Assembly: GCA_050260375.1 (NCBI GenBank)
Contig: JBLNCA010000005.1
Span: 12,049 to 76,048, forward strand
Origin: DTFZ01 sp050260375
Lineage (GTDB): Bacteria > Bacillota > Clostridia > Christensenellales > SZUA-584
DNA length: 64,000 nt
Direction of reading: 5' to 3'
In this document: positions 16,811-25,443 of the stretch, one piece after another
Numbering within the stretch: position 1 is the first letter of the stretch
Layout of the letters: every line of letters starts with the position of its first letter
The notes under the pieces: model-generated
What the model was told of the DNA's origin: nothing
Database searches by the model: none
Seen by the model: the letters and a program-made list of their open reading frames with translations, nothing else
Position numbers and translations under genes: made by a program

Positions 16811-16902
16811 GTTTCTTTCCCCTTTCGTAAAATACCACCACGTATGTTTACGATCCCAAAAAAACACGAACCAATAATATACGCTTCTTTTCCGCTTATA
16901 GC

Positions 16903-16927
16903 AAAAGCCCGGGGCATTGCTCCGGGC
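16903..16927 (-). terminator. terminator after PQQ copy 2
   Basis: On the minus strand GCCCGG / CCGGGC stem followed by TTTT, just after the stop at 16937. Confidence 0.7.
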
Positions 16928-16936
16928 CGGAGTGCA

Positions 16937-18805
16937 TTAAGATATCTTTATGAAGAACAGGTTCCTGCTTCGCGAGCCCACTACTATCATGTTGTTATAA
17001 ACGACGGGCGTGGCCTCGAAATTGTTCTGCTCCGTCACCTTGCCGTCGCTGCCCGTCTTTTTCAGAGCAAGCGTGTCAACGGCCTTTCCGGTGGCTCCGT
17101 CTATCAGCGCTATGTCGCCGTTGCGGTCGCACTGCACTATATAGCCCTTGCCGTCCGGCGTATATACCGGAACGGGAGAGGACGGCGACCAGCCGGTAAT
17201 ATCCATGTCGTAGCTCCATTTTTCTTCGTGCGTGTTCTTATCGAGCGCTACGAGACGGCTTGTCGTAGAATTGCCCTTTACCTCCGCCGTTATGTTATAT
17301 ATAATGAGCCCGGCCATGCTCGTGCCTTCCCTGCCGAGCACGGGGGAAGCGAGTATGCCTCCGTCCACCGATTCGTTCGAGGAGTCTACGGTATAAGGCA
17401 CTTCCCATATTATCTCGCCCGTGAGGCCGTTTATCTTGCGCGCGTACGCCGTGCCCTGCCCCGGGTCTTTGTTTGCCACGTCATCGTCATATTCACAACC
17501 GGTGTACAGGTAGAACGTGTTGTTTGCGGGGTCTTCCTCGAGCACCATCGATACGTCGCTGTCATTGCCCATATCGCTGGCGTAAACGAGCGACATCGTG
17601 TTAAGGTCGAGGCACTGCAATAGCCCTGCGTTGTCGGTGAATATCAGGTAATTCCTCCATGCGACGGCCGAGTTTTCAATGCCGTACCTGCCGCCGAGGT
17701 TCTTCTCCCTCGACTGGTTCTCGGGCGAATCGTACCCGTATTTCACAATCGGCGCCGGGTTCATCGTCACCGTTCCCGCGGTCTCGTCGTATGTCGTATT
17801 CAGCTTTACCGTGTATATTATTCCGTTCTCGCCCGGCTGTATCAGCGTGTCCGCGCTCGCCGATATCAGCGGGCTCGAATCGTAAGCCTGCCAGTTGCGT
17901 ATGGCGAGCGGGTCTTTATCGGCAAAGCCTGCCTCCATGAGCTTCGTGCCGTCTATAAGGCTGAATGCGCGGAAGTACATGTTCTTGCAGCCGTTGGCGT
18001 TGCCGTCGGCCTGCAGCCCCTGCCCCACATAAATAATCGGGTATCCGCGCGGGTCGAGGCTCGCCGTGCCCTTTGTGGGCGCTCCTATCTTTATCGGGTC
18101 CCTTGTCTTCTCGCCCGTTTCCAGCTCTTCAAAATATATGTTGCCGTCGAGCGAGCAGATTATTGCCTCCGTAAAGCCCGGCTTATTCCTGTACTGTTCG
18201 TAGATCGACGTCATCTTTTCGCGCAGCGCGTCCGGCCATTTTACGACGAGCGGCTGCCCCGTCCATGCAAGGCCTCCCCACCTGTCAATCGCGCCCGTCT
18301 GCTTTGTGTTGACAAGCGTTAATTTTTGCTCCGTTATGTCCGCGGTGCCCCAGCTGGGCATATCCCGGTAGTTGTTGCCGCGGAACGTTATCACGCCCTC
18401 CAGCGCCGTATATTCGTCGCCGCTGCCAAAGGATATCGTCTCGGGCCTTTGGTATGTCGCCACCTCAACTCCGTCGCTCATTACCTTCGTCGTGAATCCC
18501 AGCGTTGCGGCGTCGGTCTTGCCCGGAACTGCCTGCGGCACGGTGTCTGCCGAAATCGTAGGCTCGGGCGTCGCCGTCGGCTCCGTGGAAACCTCCTCTG
18601 ACGGCAGCCCCTCGCTCTGTGCAGGAGGCGTTATAGCCGCCGACTGGCTCGGCTTATCGGTTGTGCCCGGCTTGCCCGTAACCGCTTTTACTATAAAGAA
18701 TATTCCCACCGCAAGCGCTGCCAGCAGCACTCCTATTATAACGAAAAACCTTGCATGCGCTTTCCGTCTTGTCGCTCGTTTTCTGCCATAGTATCTTCTG
18801 CTCAT
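16937..18805 (-). CDS. membrane-anchored PQQ-like beta-propeller protein, copy 2
   Basis: A 622-residue paralogue of the downstream gene, alike along its whole length: basic N terminus (RKRATRRKAHARFF), membrane helix at about residues 20-40, low-complexity linker and the same repeat blocks, many word for word (ALEGVITFRGNNYRDMPSWG, EELETGEKTR, PIKIGAPTKGTASLDPRGYP). The linkers and a central loop differ most. GAGG lies five bases before ATG 18805. An intervening terminator and 126-base gap suggest the copies can be expressed separately. Function is unknown; a Gram-positive surface role is inferred. Confidence 0.8.
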   Translation of the reverse strand: MSRRYYGRKRATRRKAHARFFVIIGVLLAALAVGIFFIVKAVTGKPGTTDKPSQSAAITPPAQSEGLPSEEVSTEPTATPEPTISADTVPQAVPGKTDAATLGFTTKVMSDGVEVATYQRPETISFGSGDEYTALEGVITFRGNNYRDMPSWGTADITEQKLTLVNTKQTGAIDRWGGLAWTGQPLVVKWPDALREKMTSIYEQYRNKPGFTEAIICSLDGNIYFEELETGEKTRDPIKIGAPTKGTASLDPRGYPIIYVGQGLQADGNANGCKNMYFRAFSLIDGTKLMEAGFADKDPLAIRNWQAYDSSPLISASADTLIQPGENGIIYTVKLNTTYDETAGTVTMNPAPIVKYGYDSPENQSREKNLGGRYGIENSAVAWRNYLIFTDNAGLLQCLDLNTMSLVYASDMGNDSDVSMVLEEDPANNTFYLYTGCEYDDDVANKDPGQGTAYARKINGLTGEIIWEVPYTVDSSNESVDGGILASPVLGREGTSMAGLIIYNITAEVKGNSTTSRLVALDKNTHEEKWSYDMDITGWSPSSPVPVYTPDGKGYIVQCDRNGDIALIDGATGKAVDTLALKKTGSDGKVTEQNNFEATPVVYNNMIVVGSRSRNLFFIKIS

Positions 18806-18919
18806 TTTTCCTCTTTTCCGATCCGTTTACCCCCAAAGTTCGCCTTTTGAAAGTAAACTATATTAACCACCACGTATCTTAACTGTTATATGCCGATAAT
18901 GTTTAAGTCCGCGGCGGAT

Positions 18920-19162
18920 CTAGCTCTTTTGCTCGGTTTCGGCACTAAGACCTGTCCGGTACGCGCGCATTATGATTTCATACGTATCGCAGTCCGCCAT
19001 AACGCCTATTATAAACGTTTTGGCCGACCCGACTATTGTCCGCTCCTGTGCCTGCTCATCGGGGCTTATTACCTGAAGCTCGTTAAGCCAGGGCGACCCG
19101 AAAGCAATAGCCAAAGCCATTAAAAGTGTTATTGCGAAAAATAAAGCGGCAACGCTCTTCAT
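18920..19162 (-). CDS. small membrane-anchored or secreted protein, unknown
   Basis: An 80-residue protein with an N-terminal hydrophobic segment (about residues 5-23, a signal peptide or anchor) and a polar remainder containing TIVGSAKTFIIGVMADCDTYEIIMRAYRTG. I recognise no family. ATG 19162 is preceded by GGGAGG at good spacing; a GTG two codons upstream is less likely. It sits between ileS and the PQQ pair on the same strand, separated from ileS by a terminator. The spaced I/V/M and charged residues suggest a folded extracellular domain, but no more can be said. Confidence 0.6.
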   Translation of the reverse strand: MKSVAALFFAITLLMALAIAFGSPWLNELQVISPDEQAQERTIVGSAKTFIIGVMADCDTYEIIMRAYRTGLSAETEQKS

Positions 19163-19275
19163 ATTCACCTCCCATTATCCGTTTATTGATAACCATATCA
19201 CAAATATGTAAAAAATTCTACCCTGTCATATTGTCGTTTGAAAACTGACCTCCGAAAAGCCGGGGCCGCGAACTG

Positions 19276-19303
19276 CAAAAAAGCGGGCGTTTCCACCCGC
19301 TTT
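19276..19303 (-). terminator. ileS terminator
   Basis: On the minus strand AAAGCGGG / CCCGCTTT with an eight-base loop followed by a T-run. Confidence 0.85.
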
Positions 19304-19305
19304 AT

Positions 19306-22300
19306 TCACATCTTTTCGACGCTCAATGCCGCGTTCTCGCCGTTTATATCCCACTGCTTCTCATACCCGGAAAGCGAGTACGCAATATCGTCGGCCAGCA
19401 CTTCGCGCTTTATCTCTTCCGCGTTGCGGCCGACCACCGCCTGCAGCCTGTCGTTGCCCGAAATGCCGAGCCGTATATGGTCAGTCACCTCAAAGCCCGC
19501 TTCCTTGCGCATCGTCTGTATCTTGCTTATCATCTCGCGCACAAAGCCTTCTTCTATAAGCTCCTCAGTCAGCGTAGTTTCGAGTATTACGCCCACGCCG
19601 CCGTAGCTTTCCACTACGTACCCTTCGCGGTGCGTCGGCTCTATCAGCATATCCTCTTCCGCGAGCTCTACCGTCTCGCCGTTTACCGAGAACCTGTATA
19701 CGCCGTCGGATTTTAGCGTGCCGACTATCACGGAGCCGTCCGCTTCCGCAAGGTGCGCGCGTATGCCGTTTAATAGCCTGCCGTATTTCGGCCCCACCGT
19801 TTTAAGCTGCGGCTTTATGCTGTACGATATGAACTCCGAAAGGTCCGCGCCCAGCTTGACGCTCTTTATGTTGAGCTCGCCTTCTATGAGCTCTATATAC
19901 ATATCCTCCAGCGAAGTTATGCCCGAAACGTACATCGCGCCTATAGGCTGCCTGTTCTTTATGCCCGCCGTGTTGCGCGCGCTGCGCCCCAGCACCACGA
20001 CGTCCAGCACCTTGCCCATGCTGTCCTCGAGCGGTTTGTCTATGAGCGACTCGTCGGCCTCGGGATACTCGCACAGGTGCACGCTCACGGGCGCCGTTTT
20101 GTCAACGCTGCGCACGAGGTTCTGGTACATAGTCTCCGTCACGAACGGAACAAAAGGCGCGGCCAGCTTGCACAGGGTGCTCAATACCGTATAAAGCGTC
20201 ATAAACGCGTCCACTTTGTCCTGCTCCATGCCCGAAGCCCAGAAGCGGTCGCGGCAGCGGCGCACGTACCAGTTTGATAAATCGTCCACGAACTTATCAA
20301 GCTCCCTTGCGGGCTCCGTCAGCCTGTATTCGTCAAGGTAGTTTGTGACGTTTTTAATAAGCGTATTGAGCCTCGAGAGTATCCATTTGTCCATTACGTT
20401 GCCGCCCACGAACTTATGCTTCGTCGGGTCGAAGTCGTCTATGTCCGCGTACAGAATATAAAAAGCGTACGTGTTCCAAAGCGTGCCCATGAATTTTCGC
20501 TGCGCCTCTGATACCGCCTCTTCGTAGAACCTGCTGGGCAGCCACGGCGCGCTGCTCGAATAGAAATACCAGCGCACGGCGTCCGCGCCCTGTTTATCGA
20601 GCACAGCCCACGGGTCCACCACGTTGCCCTTGTGCTTGCTCATCTTCTGGCCGTCCTTGTCCTGCACATGCCCTAATACTATGCAGTTCTCGAACGGATT
20701 TCTGCCGAACACCACTGTGCTTATCGCAAGCAGCGTGTAGAACCACCCGCGCGTCTGGTCGACGGCCTCGCTTATGAAGTCCGCCGGGAAGCGCTTTTCA
20801 AACTCTTCCTTGTTTTCAAACGGATAGTGCCACTGCGCGAACGGCATTGAGCCCGAATCGTACCAGCAGTCTATTACCTCGCTCACGCGCTTCATCTCTC
20901 CGCCGCACTTGTCGCACTTAAGCGTTATTCTGTCTATGAAAGGCTTGTGCAGCTCTATGTCGTCCGGCACGTTATTGCCTTTTTCCTTGAGCTCCGCAAT
21001 CGAGCCGACAACTGTAAAGTGCCCGCAGCCGCACTCCCAGACGGGCAGCGGCGTGCCCCAGTAACGCTCTCTTGAAAGCCCCCAGTCTATCACGTTCTCG
21101 AGGAAGTTGCCCATGCGGCCTTCCTTTATGTTTTCGGGCAGCCAGCCGATGGCCCTGTTGTTCTTAATCAGCAAATCGCGGACCGCGGTCATCTTGACGA
21201 ACCACGTAGTGCGCGCGTAATAAAGCAGGGGCGTGTCGCAACGCCAGCAGTACGGGTAGCTATGCTCGTACTCCTTTTCGGCGTACAGCAGCCCGCGGTT
21301 TTTAAGGTCTTCAATTATATCCTTGTCGGCGTCTTTCACGAACACTCCGGCCCAAGGCGTTGCTTCCTTGAACCTGCCCTGCTCGTTTACCATCTGCACG
21401 AACGGCAGCTTGTATTTCGAGCCTACTCTCGCGTCGTCCTCGCCGAACGCCGGCGCTATATGAACTATGCCCGACCCGTCGGATAATGTTACATAGTCGT
21501 CAGTCGTTATAAACCACGCCTTGCTTTCCACGCCGAAGTCGTAAAGCGGCTCGTATTCCTTGTACTCTAGGTCCTTGCCCTTGTATTCTTCGACTATCGC
21601 GGCGTCCTCGCCCAGCACGGAGGGTATAAGCGCTTTGGCCATTATTATGTTCTCGCCCTTGTAGCTTGCTTTGGCGTACGTTTCGCCGGGGTTTACGCAC
21701 AGCGCAACGTTGGAGGGCAGCGTCCACGGCGTCGTCGTCCACGCCATAAAGTAAGCGTCCTCGCCCTTTACCTTAAACTTTACGAATATAGACGTTTCCT
21801 TAACGTCCTTGTAGCCCTGCGCCACCTCGTGCGACGAAAGCGCCGTGCCGCAGCGCGGGCAGTAAGGCACGACTTTATGTCCCTTATAGAGCAGCCCTTT
21901 CTTGTATATCTCCTTTAACGACCACCATACCGACTCGATGTAATTGTTCTCATACGTAATATAGGGATTATCCATGTCCACCCAAAAGCCTACCCGGTCG
22001 GACATCTTCTCCCACTCGCTCTTGTATTTCCAGACGCTCTTCTTGCATTCGGCTATGAACGGTTCCACGCCGTATTTTTCTATCTGGTCCTTGCCGTCGA
22101 GCCCCAGCATCTTTTCAACCTCGAGCTCCACCGGCAGGCCGTGCGTATCCCAGCCAGCCTTGCGCAGCACATCGTACCCTCTCATCGTCCTGTAGCGGGG
22201 TATCAGGTCTTTTATACAGCGCGTCAGTATATGGCCGATATGCGGCTTGCCGTTTGCAGTCGGCGGGCCGTCGTAAAACGTGTAAGGCGGCTTGCCCTTG

Positions 22301-22407
22301 CTCTTCTCGACTGTTTTTTCGAATATTTTGTTTTGATTCCAGAATTCAAGGACCTCCAGCTCCCTGTCCTTGAAATTCAAGTTTTTGTCCACCTGTTTGT
22401 AAAGCAT
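19306..22407 (-). CDS. ileS: isoleucyl-tRNA synthetase
   Basis: IleRS charges tRNA-Ile. The 1033-residue class I synthetase has the HIGH motif at residues 56-59 (PHIGHILTR), an editing domain (AWTTTPWTLPSNVALCVN), WYDSGSMPFAQ and KMSKHKGNVVDP near residue 587, then the anticodon-binding domain. Length and C-terminal character fit the eukaryote/archaea-like type 2 IleRS, the form that often resists mupirocin; that is inferred from family knowledge. I chose ATG 22407 (MLYKQVDKN), preceded by CAGGAG, over an upstream frame extension that runs back into the T-box terminator region. Expression is controlled by a T-box leader. Confidence 0.96.
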   Translation of the reverse strand: MLYKQVDKNLNFKDRELEVLEFWNQNKIFEKTVEKSKGKPPYTFYDGPPTANGKPHIGHILTRCIKDLIPRYRTMRGYDVLRKAGWDTHGLPVELEVEKMLGLDGKDQIEKYGVEPFIAECKKSVWKYKSEWEKMSDRVGFWVDMDNPYITYENNYIESVWWSLKEIYKKGLLYKGHKVVPYCPRCGTALSSHEVAQGYKDVKETSIFVKFKVKGEDAYFMAWTTTPWTLPSNVALCVNPGETYAKASYKGENIIMAKALIPSVLGEDAAIVEEYKGKDLEYKEYEPLYDFGVESKAWFITTDDYVTLSDGSGIVHIAPAFGEDDARVGSKYKLPFVQMVNEQGRFKEATPWAGVFVKDADKDIIEDLKNRGLLYAEKEYEHSYPYCWRCDTPLLYYARTTWFVKMTAVRDLLIKNNRAIGWLPENIKEGRMGNFLENVIDWGLSRERYWGTPLPVWECGCGHFTVVGSIAELKEKGNNVPDDIELHKPFIDRITLKCDKCGGEMKRVSEVIDCWYDSGSMPFAQWHYPFENKEEFEKRFPADFISEAVDQTRGWFYTLLAISTVVFGRNPFENCIVLGHVQDKDGQKMSKHKGNVVDPWAVLDKQGADAVRWYFYSSSAPWLPSRFYEEAVSEAQRKFMGTLWNTYAFYILYADIDDFDPTKHKFVGGNVMDKWILSRLNTLIKNVTNYLDEYRLTEPARELDKFVDDLSNWYVRRCRDRFWASGMEQDKVDAFMTLYTVLSTLCKLAAPFVPFVTETMYQNLVRSVDKTAPVSVHLCEYPEADESLIDKPLEDSMGKVLDVVVLGRSARNTAGIKNRQPIGAMYVSGITSLEDMYIELIEGELNIKSVKLGADLSEFISYSIKPQLKTVGPKYGRLLNGIRAHLAEADGSVIVGTLKSDGVYRFSVNGETVELAEEDMLIEPTHREGYVVESYGGVGVILETTLTEELIEEGFVREMISKIQTMRKEAGFEVTDHIRLGISGNDRLQAVVGRNAEEIKREVLADDIAYSLSGYEKQWDINGENAALSVEKM

Positions 22408-22435
22408 GCGATACTCCTGGTATTCGTCGTTAAAA

Positions 22436-22680
22436 TAAATAAACGTCCGTCCCTTTCGGGGCAAGACGCATCTCTCACGGTACCACCCAAAATTACGGCT
22501 TTAAGGCCGCATCTTTTGCGCGCTGTAACGGGCGCCCCCGTCTTTGCTTACTGCAGTTTCGGCAAAGCGGCATCGCAGGCGATAGCTCAAACGCCGCATG
22601 TCGGGGCTTTCACCACTCCCCCGCTCGCTGTGCAATCAAAGCGATTGAGCCGTGTCCTGCGTCACGGCCTTTTTTAATTA
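22436..22680 (-). promoter_or_regulatory. T-box leader of ileS
   Basis: The minus-strand leader contains the hallmark T-box sequence GGGTGGTACCGTGAG (plus 22474-22488) that pairs with the acceptor end of uncharged tRNA, followed by a terminator-like stem (CGTC...CCCC-GAAA-GGGA...GACG) and a T-rich run (plus 22430-22465). An AUC triplet in GAGCTATCGCC is a possible isoleucine specifier. Uncharged tRNA-Ile would favour the antiterminator and read-through into ileS. Confidence 0.88.
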
Positions 22681-22686
22681 TCCCCT

Positions 22687-22716
22687 ATTATAACGGCTTT
22701 AATATATGTTTGTAAA
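22687..22716 (-). promoter_or_regulatory. ileS promoter
   Basis: On the minus strand TTTACA (22716-22711) and TATAAT (22692-22687) with 18-base spacing. Confidence 0.7.
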
Positions 22717-22811
22717 GAGCGGAGCTGTTTTACGCTTATTTAGCGCAATATTCCGCTTTGCAATATCATTCCTCATTTATCCTTATTTTTTTTTATTCTG
22801 TGAATTTATAT

Positions 22812-22839
22812 TTGCATTATACATAGTATCTTATATAAT
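22812..22839 (+). promoter_or_regulatory. promoter of the small membrane protein gene
   Basis: TTGCAT (22812-22817), 16 bases, TATAAT (22834-22839). Confidence 0.6.
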
Positions 22840-22891
22840 AGTGCTATCCTTTTATAGTGCGGCACTACATAAATATAAGGAGGGTAATTCA

Positions 22892-23125
22892 ATGTTGGTC
22901 GTTGGTGTTATCTTAACCGCTGTCGGCGCAATCTCCTTGATTTATGGCATCGTAGTGTTCATAAGCCTGATCGCCCCTGTAATAAGCGCGCCTAACCTTG
23001 CGTTTCTCGGCAATCCTGAATTGTTCTGGATAATCGCGGGGGCAATTGTCGCAATCCTGGGCGTCATACTTATAATAGCGGGCAAAAAACAAACCAGCAA
23101 AAAGTTAGACGGAGTTAATTCATAA
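22892..23125 (+). CDS. small two-helix membrane protein, unknown
   Basis: A 77-residue protein of two hydrophobic helices (about residues 2-28 and 43-65) joined by a short PNLAFLGNPELF loop and ending in a lysine-rich tail. I recognise no family. ATG 22892 lies seven bases after AAGGAGGG, a very strong ribosome site; the open frame extends upstream to 22706 but that part includes the promoter and leader. It is divergent from ileS and has its own promoter, and a possible terminator with perfect 10-base arms (23157-23193) follows. Confidence 0.65.
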   Translation: MLVVGVILTAVGAISLIYGIVVFISLIAPVISAPNLAFLGNPELFWIIAGAIVAILGVILIIAGKKQTSKKLDGVNS

Positions 23126-23156
23126 GCTTCCCCGGGCAGCACGCTGGGGGAACCGT

Positions 23157-23200
23157 TACTGCATAGGTTCGCGTTTGGCTTATCTATGCAGTATTTTATT
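23157..23200 (+). terminator. possible terminator after small membrane protein
   Basis: Perfect arms TACTGCATAG / CTATGCAGTA with a 17-base loop, then an AT-rich stretch with several T residues. Confidence 0.5.
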
Positions 23201-23232
23201 ATTAAACAACAGTGTATACAAAGGAGCTCATT

Positions 23233-23678
23233 ATGGAATATGGCATACGAAAGATAAGCGCGCCGGATATACATATAATAAAGGAGCTTTGGGAAGAGCT
23301 TAACCGCATGCGCTATGAGAAATCCGACACTTCAAGCAGCATTACGCCGGGCAGACGTTTGAGCGGCGCTGCGAAAAATTTTCACTCATGCCGGAGGAAG
23401 ACGTGCTTATCGAAGCCGCGTTTGCCGGCGAAAAGCCTGTAGCTTATTGCATATGCAGCATAGAGCGCGGCAGGGGCGAAATTGATTCCATATACATTAA
23501 GCCATGCTGCCGCGGGCAGTCGCTGGGTTCCGTTCTCGCGCGGCGAGGCATAGACTGGATGAAGAGCCGCGGGTGTTCCGAGATACGCGTTTGCGTCGCC
23601 TGCGGCAAAGACGACGCATACCCTTTCTATGAAAGCCTGGGGTTTTGCAAAAGGTTCACCGTGTTCGAGCTTTTATAA
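23233..23678 (+). pseudogene. GNAT-family acetyltransferase, split by a frameshift
   Basis: Two adjacent frames together make one GNAT acetyltransferase of about 148 residues. The first (ATG 23233 after AAGGAG) reads MEYGIRKISAPDIHIIKELWEELNRM...SD; near 23329-23331 the homology jumps to the next frame, FKQHYAGQTF...EEDVLIEAAFAGEKPVAYCIC, containing the acetyl-CoA site region KPCCRGQSLGSVLARRGIDWM and the C-terminal FYESLGF. One base appears missing in GACAC|TTCAAG. This is either a real inactivating deletion or a sequencing error. The substrate is unknown. Confidence 0.75.
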
Positions 23679-23702
23679 CAAGCAAAAGTTTCTTATATAC
23701 TA

Positions 23703-23737
23703 TTGCCATAACCCACTATTTGTGATATTATTCACAT
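23703..23737 (+). promoter_or_regulatory. promoter with Rex-like operator upstream of the TM1266 gene
   Basis: Promoter TTGCCA (23703-23708)-17-TATTAT (23726-23731). The sequence TTGTGATATTATTCACAT (23720-23737) matches 16 of 18 positions of the Rex consensus and covers the -10 box. This resembles the operator at adhE and would place a hydrogenase-linked gene under NADH control. Confidence 0.65.
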
Positions 23738-23753
23738 AAGATAGGTGCGAGAT

Positions 23754-23914
23754 TCGTCTTTCGCCGTTCTTAATAAAACATAGACCTGTGCTGACGATGC
23801 AGATCGAACTAAAAAGCCTTATAGGCTTTAGGGTCTCAATCGAAAGGCAGTTGTAAAATAGCGTAAGTTTTATTCGCGATTTTTCGGCCCGCCTTTCAGG
23901 CGGGTTTTTTGATT
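23754..23914 (+). promoter_or_regulatory. structured leader RNA ending in a terminator
   Basis: Between the promoter and the TM1266 gene. CTTTCG (23758-23763) can pair with CGAAAG (23840-23845) to close the domain; within it GTTC/GAAC and AGACC/GGTCT pairings interleave as in a pseudoknot, and AAAGCC-TTATA-GGCTTT forms a hairpin. A strong terminator CCCGCCT-TTC-AGGCGGG plus six T residues (about 23892-23914) sits just before the ribosome site. This is an attenuator or riboswitch layout; I could not match a known class. Confidence 0.55.
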
Positions 23915-23935
23915 AGGAAATCAGGGAGAAGTTTT

Positions 23936-24187
23936 ATGAAACGTATAGCGGTAATAAGCGCGATACTCGAGAACCCGGAGCAGTCCCAAGTCGAATTGAA
24001 CGCGCTCGTAGCGAGCTTCAAGGGCATAGTTAAGGGGCGCATGGGGCTGCCTATGCCCGAACACGGCATATCGGTGATAACGATAGTGCTTGCGGGCGAG
24101 CTTGACGAGATAAACAGCTTAACGGGCAGGATAGGCGCGCTTAAAGACGTTCAGGTGAAAACGTCAATATCCAAAAAAGAAATATAA
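23936..24187 (+). CDS. TM1266-family protein, putative [FeFe]-hydrogenase system regulator
   Basis: An 83-residue protein matching the TM1266 family: MKRIAVISAILENPEQSQVELNALVASFKGIVKGRMGLPMPEHGISVITIVLAGELDEINSL is the typical ACT-like fold with its conserved RMGLP segment. These proteins are encoded next to [FeFe]-hydrogenase maturation genes (HydE/F/G) and are named as putative regulators; a biochemical role is not established. ATG 23936 follows GGGAGAAG. No hydrogenase maturase is in the window. The leader terminator immediately upstream and a Rex-like promoter imply layered control. A substrate-binding lipoprotein follows after 150 bases. Confidence 0.85.
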   Translation: MKRIAVISAILENPEQSQVELNALVASFKGIVKGRMGLPMPEHGISVITIVLAGELDEINSLTGRIGALKDVQVKTSISKKEI

Positions 24188-24337
24188 ACGCAAGTAAACG
24201 TTTGTTATTTAAGGAAAGAATCTTACGGGTTCTTTCGGCGAACAAATATACCAAGATTTTGCGGCCAGATGCTGGCCTGTAGTAAAAATAATATTTTTAA
24301 TAATGTTTAGAGCTTAATGCTCGGGAAGGAATTTGAC

Positions 24338-25279
24338 ATGAAAAAGATTTTACTCATCGCATTGGCGCTTATGACGGCGCTTGTCTTTGCGGCATGCGCG
24401 GGTCCCGCCGCTTCCGACGCTCCCGTTGCAGTCGCGACGCTCTCCGGCCCCACCGGCATGGGCATGATAAAGATGTTCTCCAATGAAGCGTACGACATTT
24501 CGCTGCTATCAAACCCTGACGAGATAAGCCCCAAGATAATAGGAGGCGAAGTGCAGGTAGCAACGATACCCTCCAACCTCGCCGCCGTAATATACAACAA
24601 GACGGGCGGCGGCATAAAGACAGTAGCCGTAAATACCATGGGCGTGCTGTATATACTCGAAAACGGGGATACGGTGGAAAGCCTCGCGGACCTTGCGGGA
24701 AAGACTATATACGCCACGGGGCAGGGCGCTACACCCGAGTACGTTTTTCAGAAGATACTTGACGATAACGGCGTAAAGGATGTGACCATACAGTTTATGG
24801 GCGCTCATGCCGACCTTGCGAACGCTATGGCCGCGGGAGACGTTAAGCTGGCGCTGCTGCCCGAGCCTTTTGTCTCCACGGTGCTCGCCAAGAACAGCGA
24901 CGTCTCCGTTAAGATAGACATCAACGAAGAGTGGAAGGCCATATTCGGCGAAGACGCGAGCATACCTATGGGCGTAACCGTAGTCACCAAGGACTTCGCG
25001 CAAAACAAGGCCGCGATGGATAAGCTGATTGCGGATTACTCCGCTTCGGTGAACTATGTCGTTTCCGACTCTGAAGCCGCGGCTGCGGACATAGCCGAGG
25101 CTGGCATCGTCGGGTCCAAAGAGATAGCGTCCGCTTCGATACCGCGGTGCGGTATATCGTTTACCACGGGCGAGGCGTGCAAGGCCCAGCTTGACGACTA
25201 TTTCAGCGTAATGTTCGAGAGCAATCCAAAATCCCTGGGCGGCGCTCTCCCCGACGAGAACTTCTATTATATGCCGTAA
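24338..25279 (+). CDS. ABC transporter substrate-binding lipoprotein (NitT/TauT-like)
   Basis: A 313-residue exported lipoprotein: signal peptide of about 19 residues, lipobox VFAAC with Cys20, then a periplasmic-binding fold of the NMT1/TauT kind (GPTGMGMIKMF, GEVQVATIPSNLAAVIYNKTG, DLAGKTIYATGQGATPEYVF, ALLPEPFVSTVL). ATG 24338 follows AAGGAA. No ABC permease or ATPase is adjacent on this side, so its partners are elsewhere. Substrate-binding proteins of this type are often found with TM1266-family genes in hydrogenase loci; its ligand is unknown. Confidence 0.85.
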   Translation: MKKILLIALALMTALVFAACAGPAASDAPVAVATLSGPTGMGMIKMFSNEAYDISLLSNPDEISPKIIGGEVQVATIPSNLAAVIYNKTGGGIKTVAVNTMGVLYILENGDTVESLADLAGKTIYATGQGATPEYVFQKILDDNGVKDVTIQFMGAHADLANAMAAGDVKLALLPEPFVSTVLAKNSDVSVKIDINEEWKAIFGEDASIPMGVTVVTKDFAQNKAAMDKLIADYSASVNYVVSDSEAAAADIAEAGIVGSKEIASASIPRCGISFTTGEACKAQLDDYFSVMFESNPKSLGGALPDENFYYMP

Positions 25280-25292
25280 TTAATCAGTACTG

Positions 25293-25319
25293 AAAAAGGC
25301 CGTTTCACCGGTCTTTTTT
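25293..25319 (+). terminator. terminator after the substrate-binding protein gene
   Basis: Stem AAAAAGGCCG / CCGGTCTTTTT with G-T pairs and a T-run. Confidence 0.75.
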
Positions 25320-25363
25320 CTTTGCTGAAAAGTTGTAAAAATTGTAAACTAATCTCGGTTTAA

Positions 25364-25392
25364 TTGACTTTTGGTGGTTATTACTATAGAAT
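25364..25392 (+). promoter_or_regulatory. promoter of the CARDB-like gene
   Basis: TTGACT (25364-25369), 17 bases, TAGAAT (25387-25392). Confidence 0.7.
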
Positions 25393-25443
25393 AATTTCTA
25401 TTCCTAAGAACATATACGTTTCTGTTACAAGGAGGAAAACGTT

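Noticed and set aside
14954..18805. PQQ-dependent dehydrogenases
   Set aside because: Repeat pattern fits, but no quinoprotein active-site motif or disulfide pair is seen; the proteins are anchored propellers of unknown role.
22706..22891. N-terminal extension of the small membrane protein to 139 residues
   Set aside because: The extension spans the gene's own promoter; the strong ribosome site supports ATG 22892.
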